Positions 1 through 9,010 are shown, counted from the first letter of the stretch. The stretch is DNA of 64,000 bases from Scytonema hofmannii PCC 7110 (GCF_000346485.2 NZ_KQ976354.1:5716824-5780823); one strand, 5' to 3'. Notes: generated by a model from the sequence alone, not told the origin. Program-made: numbers and translations.

Positions 1-935
1 CAGGCTAGTAACTCAAAATACGTAACTTCCAAGCCCAAGCTTCTAGGTTTGTATATCAGTTTCAATCCAGAGGCAAAGGTCAAAGCTATCACCGAGCGTC
101 CCCTATTGTGAAGATCGGAGAGATTCAATTGGATGGCAACAACCTGACCTATATCTTTTTGGAAGTTTTGTTGTATGGTTGACAAGTTTAATGCTAACCG
201 GTGGAAAAATTCCGCTTTTTCCTCCACCCAGAGATCCATTGCCGTTGCTACCAAGCGAGCTAAGACGTTGTACTTCTGGAAAATGGACAGTAACTTGCCT
301 GTTTTCAGGTCTTTGACAAAAGTTTGGTACTGCTTATTAGAATTAAAGCCTATGTCTTGTCCTCCTCCCCATAAAAGAGTGAAAGCAGATTGCTTGAGCG
401 CTTTAAATAATGAAAACTCTAACTGTAGCGGCTGGGCGGAAAGAGACGCTAACTGCAACAACAGTTGACGTTCCAGAGATATGTGAACTGCTTCCGACAG
501 CAGTTGCCAACTAGCACCGACGTGTGCAATGAGTTTCTGTCGCGCTACATACACAAAGGGTAGATAAACTTCTTCAAAGGGAATTGGTTTTTCGATATCC
601 AGACAGCGAGACGCATCAGCATCAGCTGTTTCCCAATCACTTTGTAAAACTTCCCGCAAAGTTTCTGTCCAGACAGGAAGCTGTTTTGGATCGACGAGGC
701 GGACAGATCCAAGAACACTCCCGACAGCTTTAGAATCCAGTCCATCCCAGGCAAGACGTTTGGCAAATTTTTCTGGGTTGCTTTGTGCAACAACCTGACA
801 CCAGGTTTCCCACTGGGAGGTAATCAGCTTTTCGTTAGTTTGGGACTCATCAGGAATAAAGCACTCGCCCAATCTTTCAGTGAGTGTACTAGCTTGCTCA
901 ACTATTTTGATTAAATCTTGCCGTGAAACTTCCAT
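1..935 (-). CDS. lanM: Type 2 lanthipeptide synthetase LanM, N-terminal part (runs off window)
   Basis: LanM enzymes dehydrate Ser/Thr in a precursor core peptide and then cyclise them with Cys thiols to lanthionine rings. Reading leftward from the ATG at 935 gives 311 uninterrupted codons that leave the window at base 1. The visible part fits the DUF4135 dehydratase region of LanM: it starts MEVSRQDLIKIVEQAS, has FEEVYLPFVYVARQKL near residue 125, and ends with LKLIYKPRSLGLEV, the LanM phosphate-binding Lys-Pro-Arg signature. The C-terminal LanC-like cyclase with its zinc ligands should lie outside the window. It is divergent from two NHLP-leader precursors at 1335 and 1951, which are its likely substrates. 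The start is supported by the ORF beginning there and by the 400-bp divergent intergenic region. Confidence 0.85.
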   Translation of the reverse strand, partial: MEVSRQDLIKIVEQASTLTERLGECFIPDESQTNEKLITSQWETWCQVVAQSNPEKFAKRLAWDGLDSKAVGSVLGSVRLVDPKQLPVWTETLREVLQSDWETADADASRCLDIEKPIPFEEVYLPFVYVARQKLIAHVGASWQLLSEAVHISLERQLLLQLASLSAQPLQLEFSLFKALKQSAFTLLWGGGQDIGFNSNKQYQTFVKDLKTGKLLSIFQKYNVLARLVATAMDLWVEEKAEFFHRLALNLSTIQQNFQKDIGQVVAIQLNLSDLHNRGRSVIALTFASGLKLIYKPRSLGLEVTYFELLA

Positions 936-1334
936 TTTTGCATCCTGTTTTATTTGAAGCAGAATGTTTGTCCTACTGTTACTTAGATTTGTAGTTTAGG
1001 AGATGTAAAGCCCGAATCACAATCTACGATATTTCGGTAAGACTAACAATTTTTCAGCTTCTGCTTTGTACCTAATGGAAAAAGATGAAACTTGAGCAAG
1101 CCACTGGTCTTTTTTACCTTACTGTTTTCCTTATTAAATACTGTTGCTGATGAATGATTTTATTTTTTGATTTGCTAACTGCTTCACCATGTTTCAGTAA
1201 TATATCTTCATTATGAAACTACTGTTTTTTAAGATTTTATACCTAAAAAAAGTACATTGACGCTTCAGTTTAGAAATCGATATTCTGGTTAGTGTCAATC
1301 CTAAATTGACAAAAGCAAGTAAGGAGAAAAGGAA
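936..1334. promoter_or_regulatory. Divergent intergenic region between lanM and precursor gene
   Basis: This 399-bp A+T-rich stretch contains no supported gene. It must hold the promoters of lanM (leftward) and of the first precursor (rightward). The only clear site is a strong Shine-Dalgarno sequence, AAGGAGAAAAGG, at about 1320-1331 just before the precursor ATG. The second precursor has a near-identical AAGGAGAAAAG at about 1937-1947, so the leader-proximal control region was duplicated with the gene. Confidence 0.5.
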
Positions 1335-1721
1335 ATGCACGAAGAACTGAAACAAATCATCTCTCAGGCAATGAACAACCGATTCGAGTTCGAGCAGAAG
1401 CTCATTCAGCGGGCTTGGGAAGATGAGAACTTCAAGCAAGAATTGCTGAGCAATCCCAAAGCAGTTTATGCGAGGGAGTCAGGAGAAGAACTACCAAATG
1501 ATCTGAAAATTGAAGTCATCCAGGAAACTGGAAACAAGGTCTACTTGATGCTTCCAAATAACCCTGCTTCAGCTATTACAAATGAGGGAGAATTATCAGA
1601 GGAAGCCCTGGAAGCAGTAGCAGGTGGTAAATATTGCGTGCAACGTAGTGCTGCACACAATACAGAGGGGTGTTCATGGTTTAGCTCTGCCTATACACGC
1701 AGCGCCAACAATAAGGTGTAA
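1335..1721 (+). CDS. NHLP-leader lanthipeptide precursor A
   Basis: A 128-residue precursor with a long nitrile-hydratase-like (NHLP) leader followed by a short core. The leader starts MHEELKQIISQAMNNRFEFE, contains ENFKQELLSNPKAVYARESG typical of NHLP, and ends SEEALEAVAGG, a double-glycine cleavage site at residues 97-98. The core begins KYCVQRSAAHNTEGC and carries two Cys and several Ser/Thr, as needed for lanthionine rings. The divergent LanM is the expected modifying enzyme. A C39 peptidase-containing exporter would normally cut after GG, but none is in the window. Leader and ribosome-binding site are nearly identical to precursor B, whereas the cores differ completely, as in prochlorosin-like families. 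Confidence 0.88.
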   Translation: MHEELKQIISQAMNNRFEFEQKLIQRAWEDENFKQELLSNPKAVYARESGEELPNDLKIEVIQETGNKVYLMLPNNPASAITNEGELSEEALEAVAGGKYCVQRSAAHNTEGCSWFSSAYTRSANNKV

Positions 1722-1950
1722 GAGTAAACTTAGTACGCTAGTAACCACTTGGAGTTCCGAACTATTATAACCTAGTGAGCCTTGACAGAGAATTCTGCTG
1801 GACTCACTAGATTCTCTGGGATAATTAACATTTAAGTGTCTCAGTTCGTTACTCCTCATTTTTTTGAATATCTTCCTAAACAATTCAAATAGAAAGTTGT
1901 TTCTTCCCATCAAGATTCTGAGTTATTAACAGAAGCAAGGAGAAAAGAAA

Positions 1951-2331
1951 ATGCACGAAGAACTGAAAAAAGTCATTACTCAAGCAATGAGTACCCGCTT
2001 CGAGTTTGAGCAGAAACTCATTCAGCGGGCTTGGGAAGATGAAACATTCAAGCAAGAATTGCTCAACAATCCCAAAGCAGTTTATGCGAGGGAGTCAGGA
2101 GAAGAAATTCCAACAAACCTTGAAATTGAAGTCATCCAGGAAACAGCCAACAAGGTTTATTTAGTACTGCCAATTAACCCGGTTGCAGCTAATACATCTG
2201 AGGAAGAACTATCTGAGGAAGCTCTGGAAACAGTGGCAGGTGGTGTCGAGTGTACGTTCTTTAGTGCAGTAAGAGCTACATTTTGCATTATCAGCAGTAG
2301 AACAATAAGAAACGCCAACAACTTAACCTAA
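1951..2331 (+). CDS. NHLP-leader lanthipeptide precursor B
   Basis: A 126-residue paralogue of precursor A. The leader is almost the same (MHEELKKVITQAMSTRFEFE, then ETFKQELLNNPKAVYARESG) and ends ALETVAGG. The core VECTFFSAVRATFCIISSRT contains two Cys and several Ser/Thr and shares no obvious similarity with core A. The near-constant leader and divergent core indicate one LanM acting on several substrates. The preceding ribosome-binding site AAGGAGAAAAG matches that of precursor A. Its 3' segment is duplicated downstream (2371-2499). No promoter was identified, so A and B might be co-transcribed or separately transcribed. Confidence 0.87.
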   Translation: MHEELKKVITQAMSTRFEFEQKLIQRAWEDETFKQELLNNPKAVYARESGEEIPTNLEIEVIQETANKVYLVLPINPVAANTSEEELSEEALETVAGGVECTFFSAVRATFCIISSRTIRNANNLT

Positions 2332-2370
2332 GCGTAAGTTTAGCACGTCAGTAATCAGCAATAAATTTCA

Positions 2371-2499
2371 TTAGTACTGCCAATTAACCTGGTTGCAGCT
2401 AATACATCTGAGGAAGAACTATCTGAGGAAGCTCTGGAGGCAGTGGCAGATGGTGTTTGCTTAGGATTCACTTCCCTTATAATACATAAGTGTACTTAG
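2371..2499 (+). pseudogene. 5'-truncated third lanthipeptide precursor (leader end plus core)
   Basis: In frame without a start codon, this segment reads LVLPINLVAANTSEEELSEE, then ALEAVADG, then VCLGFTSLIIHKCT and a stop. It is a partial duplicate of the end of precursor B: bases 2371-2455 closely repeat 2160-2245. The double-glycine site is changed from AGG to ADG, and the N-terminal two thirds of the leader are missing. The core still contains two Cys and two Thr, so it may be a silent core reservoir rather than plain debris. Sequence after the stop (about 2510-2560) also resembles the 3' flank of precursor A. Confidence 0.75.
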
Positions 2500-2762
2500 T
2501 TTATTGCCACTAAGGTACGCAACCCTAAAGATAAGGTGTAAGTGTAAGCTAAGTACAGGATTGCACAAGTTCGTAACAATTTTCATCCCAATGCAATTGC
2601 TGCTCGTAGTAAGCGCTTAACCGCTTACTACAAACTTTTAACTGAGTTACTTAAATAATGCTACGAATTAATGCAATTCTGTACTTAACCCGCCAGTAGT
2701 TAATTAACAGTACATCCAACCTGCTCTAACAAGAGTGAATCTTGAGAAGGTCTTTAAATGCC

Positions 2763-4001
2763 ATGAGAGATTTGAGACTACTCCAAAGAATCGTCACGTC
2801 AGGGGTGATTGCGACGACTGCGGTACTAGGAAGCCTCGTTGTCGAGGTTCAGGCGGCTACCTTCACCCTACCGATTGAACCAGCTGCCAAAGCTACAGGG
2901 GTTGATATTTTGCGCGATCGCTATGGTTTAGATGGCACCGGGATCACCATCGGTTTCATATCTGATAGTTTCGCCACAGCAGAGACTTTCGGCACCTCTG
3001 GCAACCTAGATACTTATGCAACCAACATAGCTGATAGCTACTTACCATCTGGCGTTAATGTGCTTAAGGACTACTCAGAACCTGGTGCCACGGATGAAGG
3101 TCGCGCCATCGCGCAGCTTATCCATGCTGTAGCTCCGGGAGCTAAGTTAGTATTCCACACAGGTGTGGGCGGTGTAGATGACTTCGGTCAGGGCATTCAG
3201 GCTCTAGCGGCTGCTGGGGCAGATATCATCGTGGATGATGTCGGCTATATCCCCCAAAATATCCCTGATGCGCCTTTAAACCTTCTAGATCTGGAGCCTC
3301 CGAATGGACTTATTAACCAGGCGATTAATGCGGTAGTCAATCAAGGAATTTCTTACTTCACTGACGCTGGTAATGATTTTCCCGAATTGCCAATTTATGG
3401 GCACACCAATAACCCAAATGCACTCACCGTTGGAGCAGTGTATTATGGGAACGCAAAATCCTACTCAAACCAGAGGTACGGCGTTGTTATAGAGCAGGGG
3501 CAATTGCAACCTTTTTCTTCAGAAGGTAACTTTAATTCCCTAAAGCCTGATGTTGTGGCTCCGGACGCACTGCCGATTTCCTTCGGCTTGGGCGGTGAAG
3601 ATGCTCGCCGTGTTGCCAACCCCGGCTTCTTCGACTTCTTCGGTACCTCTGCGTCGGCTCCGTACACGGCTGCAGTGGCAGCATTGCTACTACAGGCAGA
3701 TCCAAGCGCAACACCCACTGATATCTATAATGCTCTAAGAGATACGGCTGACAGTCCTTTGCCAGGTTTTGACTCCCGACTTGGCTTTGGTCTGATTCAG
3801 GGAGAGAAAGCCCTCATGGCACTCAATACGCGAGCCAAACTGAAAACAGTTCCCGAACCTTCCGCAGTTCCTGCCTTGCTGTGTATCAGCGTTCTAATTG
3901 CTAGTCTGTTTGTGAAACGGACTAAGCAAAGGTCAGAGATTATAGCAAAGCCCAGCGAGAGTCTCACCCTAGTTCACTCAGGACTTACCCAATTGCTATG
4001 A
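2763..4001 (+). CDS. Secreted subtilisin-like (S8) serine protease with PEP-CTERM-like tail
   Basis: The protein has a signal peptide ending near VVEVQAAT and then an S8-type fold: the Asp region is GITIGFISDSF, and the nucleophile region is FFGTSASAPYTAAVAAL. The usual HG(T/H)H motif is not visible; the corresponding place reads DEGRAIAQLIHAVAPGA, a variant known in atypical bacterial S8 members, so the general base is uncertain. The C-terminus has VPEPSAVP, a hydrophobic stretch and a basic tail (VKRTKQR), the pattern of PEP-CTERM envelope sorting. The ATG at 2763 is chosen because GAGAAGG at 2744-2750 is a good ribosome-binding site; an in-frame TTG at 2742 would overlap that site. Its position after the precursors could suggest a processing role, but this is only inference. 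Confidence 0.8.
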   Translation: MRDLRLLQRIVTSGVIATTAVLGSLVVEVQAATFTLPIEPAAKATGVDILRDRYGLDGTGITIGFISDSFATAETFGTSGNLDTYATNIADSYLPSGVNVLKDYSEPGATDEGRAIAQLIHAVAPGAKLVFHTGVGGVDDFGQGIQALAAAGADIIVDDVGYIPQNIPDAPLNLLDLEPPNGLINQAINAVVNQGISYFTDAGNDFPELPIYGHTNNPNALTVGAVYYGNAKSYSNQRYGVVIEQGQLQPFSSEGNFNSLKPDVVAPDALPISFGLGGEDARRVANPGFFDFFGTSASAPYTAAVAALLLQADPSATPTDIYNALRDTADSPLPGFDSRLGFGLIQGEKALMALNTRAKLKTVPEPSAVPALLCISVLIASLFVKRTKQRSEIIAKPSESLTLVHSGLTQLL

Positions 4002-4145
4002 GGATATGCGATCGCACTCTTGCAGTCAAACTGCAAAAAGCTAAAACCACAACGTTTTGACTACCTGAAATGTTTTGCAGACAACTCATTTAGACAGTCA
4101 AAACGTTTTCTTAAAAAGTATGAAAATTCTATTGACGCTGTTATT

Positions 4146-4952
4146 TCAGTTATGTTTTATGCTATTTTGAATGCGATGCGCGTTTCTCCAAACTTGAGGC
4201 GTAGTTCCCTGGTATTGACGGAATTGACGAAAGAAATGTCCCGTATTTTGATAGCCCACTTTTTCAGCAATCTGCTCAATTGACTGGTTAGTCTCCAACA
4301 GCAATGAACACGCTGCTACCAGCCGACGTTCTACAATCCATCGGTTCACCGTAAGCCCAGTGAGGCGTCGCATGAGGTCAGTTAAGTAACCAGGAGCGTA
4401 ACCCACTGCTTGGGCTACGTCACATAAACTAATTGGTTGGTGATAATTCTCTTCAATGAATTGGAAAACCTCACTTAAGTGCGGACAGGACGGAAAAATC
4501 GACTCACTAGTTGTGGCTTTTGCCTCCTCAGTAGCCTCAGGCGTTGAGATTTGCTGCAAAGCAGTGTACCACTGCTTCAGAGCAGCTTGTTTTTCTAATC
4601 GGGCGGCGATCGCAGCCAATAATTCCTCTACTGTAGTTGGCTTAGTCAGATAGTCATCAGCTCCCAACTTCATAGCGTGGCGAAGTTCCGCATTGCTAGC
4701 TTTAGCAGTCAGAAAAATGAATGGAATAATCGCTGTCATCGGATTTTGGCGCAGCGTGGTGAGGACACCGTAACCATCAAGTTCTGGCATCATAATGTCA
4801 CAAATTACCAAATCAGGTAGATGTTTCTGCACCTGCTCAACACCAACAAGACCGTTTTGGGCACCGATGGCGTTGAACCCTTCTGTTTCCAAGGATTCTA
4901 AAAACATCTCTCGGCTTTCTGCTTCATCTTCTATTACTAAAATCTTTGTCAT
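4146..4952 (-). CDS. Response regulator with AraC-type DNA-binding output domain
   Basis: The N-terminal receiver domain (about residues 1-125) begins MTKILVIEDEAESREMF. It shows the acidic pair, the phospho-acceptor region LVICDIMMPELDGYG, the Thr in FIFLTAKAS and the Lys in YLTKP. The C-terminal third (about 165-265) is an AraC/XylS double helix-turn-helix, with VAQAVGYAPGYLTDLMRRL and IAEKVGYQNTGHFFRQFRQ. The start at 4952 is taken at MTKILVIE, preceded by a purine-rich CTCTCTTGGAG region; an upstream extension to 5063 would add an unrelated low-quality N-terminus. A histidine kinase of matching type lies at 5995-6930, with only an NHLP-domain gene between, so the three may form one signalling unit. 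Confidence 0.87.
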   Translation of the reverse strand: MTKILVIEDEAESREMFLESLETEGFNAIGAQNGLVGVEQVQKHLPDLVICDIMMPELDGYGVLTTLRQNPMTAIIPFIFLTAKASNAELRHAMKLGADDYLTKPTTVEELLAAIAARLEKQAALKQWYTALQQISTPEATEEAKATTSESIFPSCPHLSEVFQFIEENYHQPISLCDVAQAVGYAPGYLTDLMRRLTGLTVNRWIVERRLVAACSLLLETNQSIEQIAEKVGYQNTGHFFRQFRQYQGTTPQVWRNAHRIQNSIKHN

Positions 4953-5059
4953 TGTTATCTCCAAGAGAGAGTGATTTTGAACTAAATCACAGCCATTTTT
5001 AGGTAAATAGACCACAGCCGTAAGGGCGCAATGCCTTGCGCCCCTACCAACGATGTGGT

Positions 5060-5584
5060 TCATGTAGGTGAAAACTGCTGTAAACCAAAAATATAAGGTT
5101 GAGATTGCCTCAAGATTGGAAAAGCGATTCCACCAGCAACCATCTCTAGTTGGGAATCACTCAGTTGCTGCTTATTCGGATTCATAGGAATGACGAGATG
5201 TCTGACAGTTGGCGTGCCTTCGTAAAAGCAAATAGTTAAATCCTCAGGTAAGTCTTCACCTGTTGCCTCTTTAATACCAGCCTTGGGGTTTTGGAGCAGT
5301 TTGGCTTTGAAGGCTTCATCAGCTAAAGCTCGTCTTATAACTTGAGCAATAATCAGATTTTGTTCTTCCAGATTGTACCTTTCTAGTTGCTCCTTCATTG
5401 GCAAAATATAATTTCGCAAGTTAAGCTTATCTTCATGCACTTCAATCTTTTTTAAAAACTCGGGAAGTTGCACCCCAAACTCACATAGTATAGGCTTGGG
5501 ATCTGCAATGAAGCAGTTTTTGAATTGTTCATCAGACCATAGTCGCTCGAGAAGAAGTTTGTAGAAATAGATTCGTTTCGTCAT
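5060..5584 (-). CDS. Double NHLP-domain precursor-like protein with Cys-free tail
   Basis: About 174 residues starting MTKRIYFYKLLLERLWSDEQ. Two NHLP-like segments follow one another: the first includes CFIADPKPILCEFGVQLPEF, the second ALADEAFKAKLLQNPKAGIK then EATGEDLPEDL. The protein then ends with a leader-like SDSQLEMVAGG and a short tail IAFPILRQSQPYIFGLQQF. The tail lacks Cys, so it cannot form lanthionines, and it is not a duplicate of cores A or B. It may be a substrate of another RiPP pathway, or a peptide with a non-lanthionine role. The ATG at 5584 has CAAGG upstream; the longer ORF start at 5677 is weaker. Confidence 0.72.
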   Translation of the reverse strand: MTKRIYFYKLLLERLWSDEQFKNCFIADPKPILCEFGVQLPEFLKKIEVHEDKLNLRNYILPMKEQLERYNLEEQNLIIAQVIRRALADEAFKAKLLQNPKAGIKEATGEDLPEDLTICFYEGTPTVRHLVIPMNPNKQQLSDSQLEMVAGGIAFPILRQSQPYIFGLQQFSPT

Positions 5585-5994
5585 TATATACCTTGACTTT
5601 TGCAAGTTAATTCTTGTAAAAGAGCTTTCCTTTTTATCTTCATATGCACCTTCAACCTCATAATTAGACTGGGTCAAGCTCCTTTCTTCCTAAATTTAGA
5701 GTTTAATGAGCGCCATAGCATTAACGGATTTTTTGCTCTTGATTCTTAGATTTTCAGCTTTTGATAAACGCTATGAATAACGCTTTTATTTCAATGAAAT
5801 ACATTCAAACAACTTTGGAATAGATGACATCGAACCCTTTTGCCTCCAAACATTCAACAATTATTTCTTAGTTTTTTGCTTCATCTTCGTTTGTCAAGAT
5901 TTTTTTCATTATCTTCATATCAAATCCGTTTGTATCGGAATTATTTCTCTTTCCTCTCTCTGTGCTCTCAGCGTCTCTGCGGTTTTTTAATTAT
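5585..5994. other. Non-coding interval between the NHLP gene and the histidine kinase
   Basis: No gene is supported in this 410-bp stretch. An ORF on the plus strand (5840-6094) is low-complexity Phe/Ser/Leu-rich and overlaps the end of the kinase, so it was not accepted. It includes the presumed promoter of the NHLP gene but no clear operator or hairpin was recognised. Confidence 0.4.
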
Positions 5995-6930
5995 TCAGAT
6001 GCTACCAGATTTGATATCAAAGGCTGGTTCCGTGACTGGTAATGTAATTGTAAACGTCGTACCCACACCGATTTCACTTGCCACGCTGATTTGACCGCCA
6101 TGCAGGTCTACAAACTTTTTGACCAGTGCCAATCCCAATCCACTACCTGGTACATCGCCGACATTTTCAGCCCGATAATATGGCTCAAACAGTCTTTGTT
6201 GCTCTGCTTTTGGAATACCAATTCCCCTATCCTTAATCTGGAAAATCAGTTTTTTATCTTGATAACAGAGTATAACATCAATTGTGCTGCCAACTGGAGA
6301 ATACTTGATTGCATTCGAGAGTAAATTCGTGAGAATGGGCTGTAGTAATTTTTTATCCACACAGACTGTTCTACAATCACCGCGACTGGCAAAAGTGACT
6401 GCATGGTGGCGGTTTTGACTCAAATTGAATTGAGCCAATATGTCATGGCAGAATTGGATCGGATTAAGTGGTTCTGGCTCAAACTTTAGCTTTCCTACTT
6501 CTGCTCTACCCAGCATGAGAACTTCATCCATCAATTGGCCGATCTGTTCAACTGCTGTTTGAAGGCGCTGTAAATACTGGAGTTTTTTCTCTTCACTCAA
6601 GTGGTGATAATAGCGTTTCAGCGAGCTGGTGGAGAAGGAGATGATGTTTAGGGGAGTGCGGAATTCATGAGAGATCATAGAGGCAAAGTGTGCTCTATGT
6701 TCAGCAAGTTGTTTTTCTTGTTCTAGAGCGATCTCTACCCGCTGACGCAAAGCTTTCTCGCGGCGTAATTCCTCATTAACATCACTTAATTCACCTAAAA
6801 GCTCTTGTATTCTCGACTCTAGCTCTTTATTAGTCTTCTGTAAAGCTACTGAGGTCTGCTTGCGTTGGCTGATATTACGGATCGAGATACGAGAATTGCG
6901 TTGCTTTGAAATGCAGTTGCCAAAAACCAT
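5995..6930 (-). CDS. Sensorless histidine kinase (HisKA-HATPase_c)
   Basis: A 311-residue kinase. Residues about 25-85 are a long charged coiled coil with no recognisable sensor or membrane segment. The H-box is FASMISHEFRTPLNIISFST with the phosphorylated His near residue 89. The ATPase part has N-box LTNLLSNAIKYSP, G1 DRGIGIP, F-box LFEPYYRAE and G2 GSGLGLAL. A soluble kinase with only a coiled coil usually receives its signal from a partner protein or is the tail half of a larger system. The likely partner regulator is the AraC-output response regulator at 4146-4952 on the same strand. The N-terminus (MVFGNCISKQRN) is weakly supported. Confidence 0.88.
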   Translation of the reverse strand: MVFGNCISKQRNSRISIRNISQRKQTSVALQKTNKELESRIQELLGELSDVNEELRREKALRQRVEIALEQEKQLAEHRAHFASMISHEFRTPLNIISFSTSSLKRYYHHLSEEKKLQYLQRLQTAVEQIGQLMDEVLMLGRAEVGKLKFEPEPLNPIQFCHDILAQFNLSQNRHHAVTFASRGDCRTVCVDKKLLQPILTNLLSNAIKYSPVGSTIDVILCYQDKKLIFQIKDRGIGIPKAEQQRLFEPYYRAENVGDVPGSGLGLALVKKFVDLHGGQISVASEIGVGTTFTITLPVTEPAFDIKSGSI

Positions 6931-7193
6931 AGTTCAACTCCATGTAATTACTGAATGAAGCTCTGAAAAATGAGTCCCTATAGGCATACCCCTGATAGTG
7001 TCTCAACTCACAAGACTCTTGCCAAACTCTTGAGTAATATATTCAAAACTTATGTAGTATCGATACACCCTCTTGAAAATCGACGTGTTACTCTAACTGT
7101 TTCTCTTGCTACTACGACTTCTTTTCTTCAAGAATTTAGTTTTTTTTACAAAAATTAATATTTCCTGCCAACAGGTGTTCTGCTCCAATGAGA

Positions 7194-7222
7194 GTTAGGG
7201 AGTAGGGAGTAGGGAGTAGGGA
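7194..7222. repeat. Short tandem repeat, unit GTAGGGA
   Basis: Four consecutive heptamers of the GTAGGGA type are readable in the intergenic region before the sigma-factor gene. Heptameric repeats of this sort are common in heterocystous cyanobacteria. No function is apparent. Confidence 0.8.
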
Positions 7223-7396
7223 AGAGTCATTATAATTGCTAACCTCATTCAAACAGAACAGCTTATTTCTTGACTCAGAGACAAGATGTAAATGTTTGTA
7301 ACAAATTTTGTGGTTTTACAGAAAGTAGTCCAACGAAGCGCGAGAAACTAACAGAAGTTCACGTCGGCTCTTCAATAAGGTTTAAGGTCTCAAATA

Positions 7397-8032
7397 ATGA
7401 GGAGAGATGAACTTGATTCATATCTATTACAGCTTGCTACAAGAGCGCAGCGATATCCACCGCATTCTCAGGAACGGCAAATCGCTTTAACAAAGCTGAT
7501 TCATGGCATCGTGCGCTTTGGTCATTTTTGGTATCCCTCAAAAAGTCAATTTTCAGGCAATGTTCAAGATATTTATAATGAGGCACGTCAGGAACTTTTT
7601 CTTTTTATTTGTCAAAATATTGACAAGTATAATCCGGAACGCGGTACGGTTATGGCATGGGTCAATGTTCTTTTGGAACGGCGATTTTTTAAAGACACTA
7701 TTCGTAAATATCAGACTCACAGTCATGTAACAAAAATGACTATAACTGACCTGGATAGTTTTGCCGTACCTACCGAACCAAAAGACCTTACAGAAATAGT
7801 GAGGGAATGTATAGAATCAGACCCAGAAGACCTTTTCAAAAATGAGTATATAGAAAAATGTCCTCAAGCAACCTTTCAAGCATTAGCTCTGCGAAGAATG
7901 TCAGGAAAATCATGGAAAGAAATTTCAGAAGAATTTGAAATGAAAGTTCCTACAGTGAGCAGCTTTTATTACCGATGTCTAAAAAAGCTTTCTCCTAAGT
8001 TAAAAGAATACTGTGAGAATCAGGTAGATTAA
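7397..8032 (+). CDS. Sigma-70 family (ECF-like) RNA polymerase sigma factor
   Basis: The 211-residue protein has a region-2-like middle part (IYNEARQELFLFICQNIDKY, NPERGTVMAWVNVLLERRFF) and a region-4-like C-terminal helix-turn-helix (LRRMSGKSWKEISEEFEMKV then PTVSSFYYRCLKKL). The length fits ECF-type sigma factors. It is followed 15 bp later by a DUF1822 gene and then by CHAT-CHASE2, DUF928 and adhesin genes, so it could direct transcription of that cluster. No anti-sigma factor is recognisable by sequence; DUF1822 is the positional candidate, but this is inference. Confidence 0.75.
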   Translation: MRRDELDSYLLQLATRAQRYPPHSQERQIALTKLIHGIVRFGHFWYPSKSQFSGNVQDIYNEARQELFLFICQNIDKYNPERGTVMAWVNVLLERRFFKDTIRKYQTHSHVTKMTITDLDSFAVPTEPKDLTEIVRECIESDPEDLFKNEYIEKCPQATFQALALRRMSGKSWKEISEEFEMKVPTVSSFYYRCLKKLSPKLKEYCENQVD

Positions 8033-8047
8033 GGAATAGGTATACAA

Positions 8048-9010
8048 ATGAGAGGAAATTTATCAGAATCTTTAACCTTTATGGTACCGCTCGGCTTAGA
8101 AGCTCACGCACTTGCAGAACGTTTCCGAAAGAAACACAAGAGTCATCAGAAAGCCAAACAAGTTTATCTCAATACTTTGGCAGTATTTGCTGTCCAATTT
8201 TATCTACGTTGCATGGGAATTAAAACTTCTTGTGAAGGAAGTTTAAGTTGGGACTCAGTCATGCAAACTCTAATGGATGTTGCTGATTTAGAAGTCATCG
8301 GTTTAGGGAAAATAGAGTGTCTTCTAGTGTTACCAAATGAGAAAGTTATTCAGATTCCACCAGAAGTTTGCTTAGATAGAATTGGCTATGTAGCTGTACA
8401 GTTTGAGGACTTGCTTGCAGAAGCAACACTTCTCGGATTTGTCAAAACAGTTCCTTCTGGAGGCGAGTTACCTCTAAGCCAGTTGGATTACCTTGAAGAT
8501 TTACTTATACACCTGAACCAAGCAACTGAAAAAATTAAACAACCAATTCACTTGAGCCAGTGGTTCATGAATGTTGTTGATCTCGGTTGGCAAACTATAG
8601 AATCGCTTCTAAATCCGCAACAACAAGCAGAATTAGTTTTTAAATTTAGAGGTGCTGAACACTATGAAGCTCTTCAATTAGAAAATTTAAATTCTAGTGT
8701 ACAAAAAGGCAAAATACTGGACTTAGGACAAAATTCAAAAAGTCAACTAATCGCTTTAGTGGTAGGACTGATACCAGCTTCGAGAGAAGAAATAAACATT
8801 GGTGTTAAAGTTTACCCAATTGGAGAACAAAATTACCTACCAGAAGAACTTGAACTGACAGTATTGGATGAAGTTGGAATAACAGTCATGCAAGCGATCG
8901 CGAGAAACACAAAGAGCATTCAATTAAACTTTATTAGCGAAATCGGAGAACGTTTTAGCGTTAAAATTACTTTAGGTAATGTCAGCTTTACAGAGGTTTT
9001 TCTTACCTGA
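8048..9010 (+). CDS. DUF1822 family protein
   Basis: A 320-residue soluble protein that starts MRGNLSESLTFMVPLGLEAH and contains the family-like block HQKAKQVYLNTLAVFAVQFY followed by LRCMGIKTSCEGSLSWD. These are typical of cyanobacterial DUF1822 proteins, which occur beside sigma factors and CHAT/CHASE2 genes. It begins 15 bp after the sigma-factor stop, so the two are probably co-transcribed. The biochemical function is not known to me. No signal peptide or membrane segment is visible. Confidence 0.78.
   Translation: MRGNLSESLTFMVPLGLEAHALAERFRKKHKSHQKAKQVYLNTLAVFAVQFYLRCMGIKTSCEGSLSWDSVMQTLMDVADLEVIGLGKIECLLVLPNEKVIQIPPEVCLDRIGYVAVQFEDLLAEATLLGFVKTVPSGGELPLSQLDYLEDLLIHLNQATEKIKQPIHLSQWFMNVVDLGWQTIESLLNPQQQAELVFKFRGAEHYEALQLENLNSSVQKGKILDLGQNSKSQLIALVVGLIPASREEINIGVKVYPIGEQNYLPEELELTVLDEVGITVMQAIARNTKSIQLNFISEIGERFSVKITLGNVSFTEVFLT

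Noticed and set aside
4020..4283. Plus-strand ORF between protease and response regulator
   Set aside because: Mostly antisense to the response regulator's C-terminus and not family-like.
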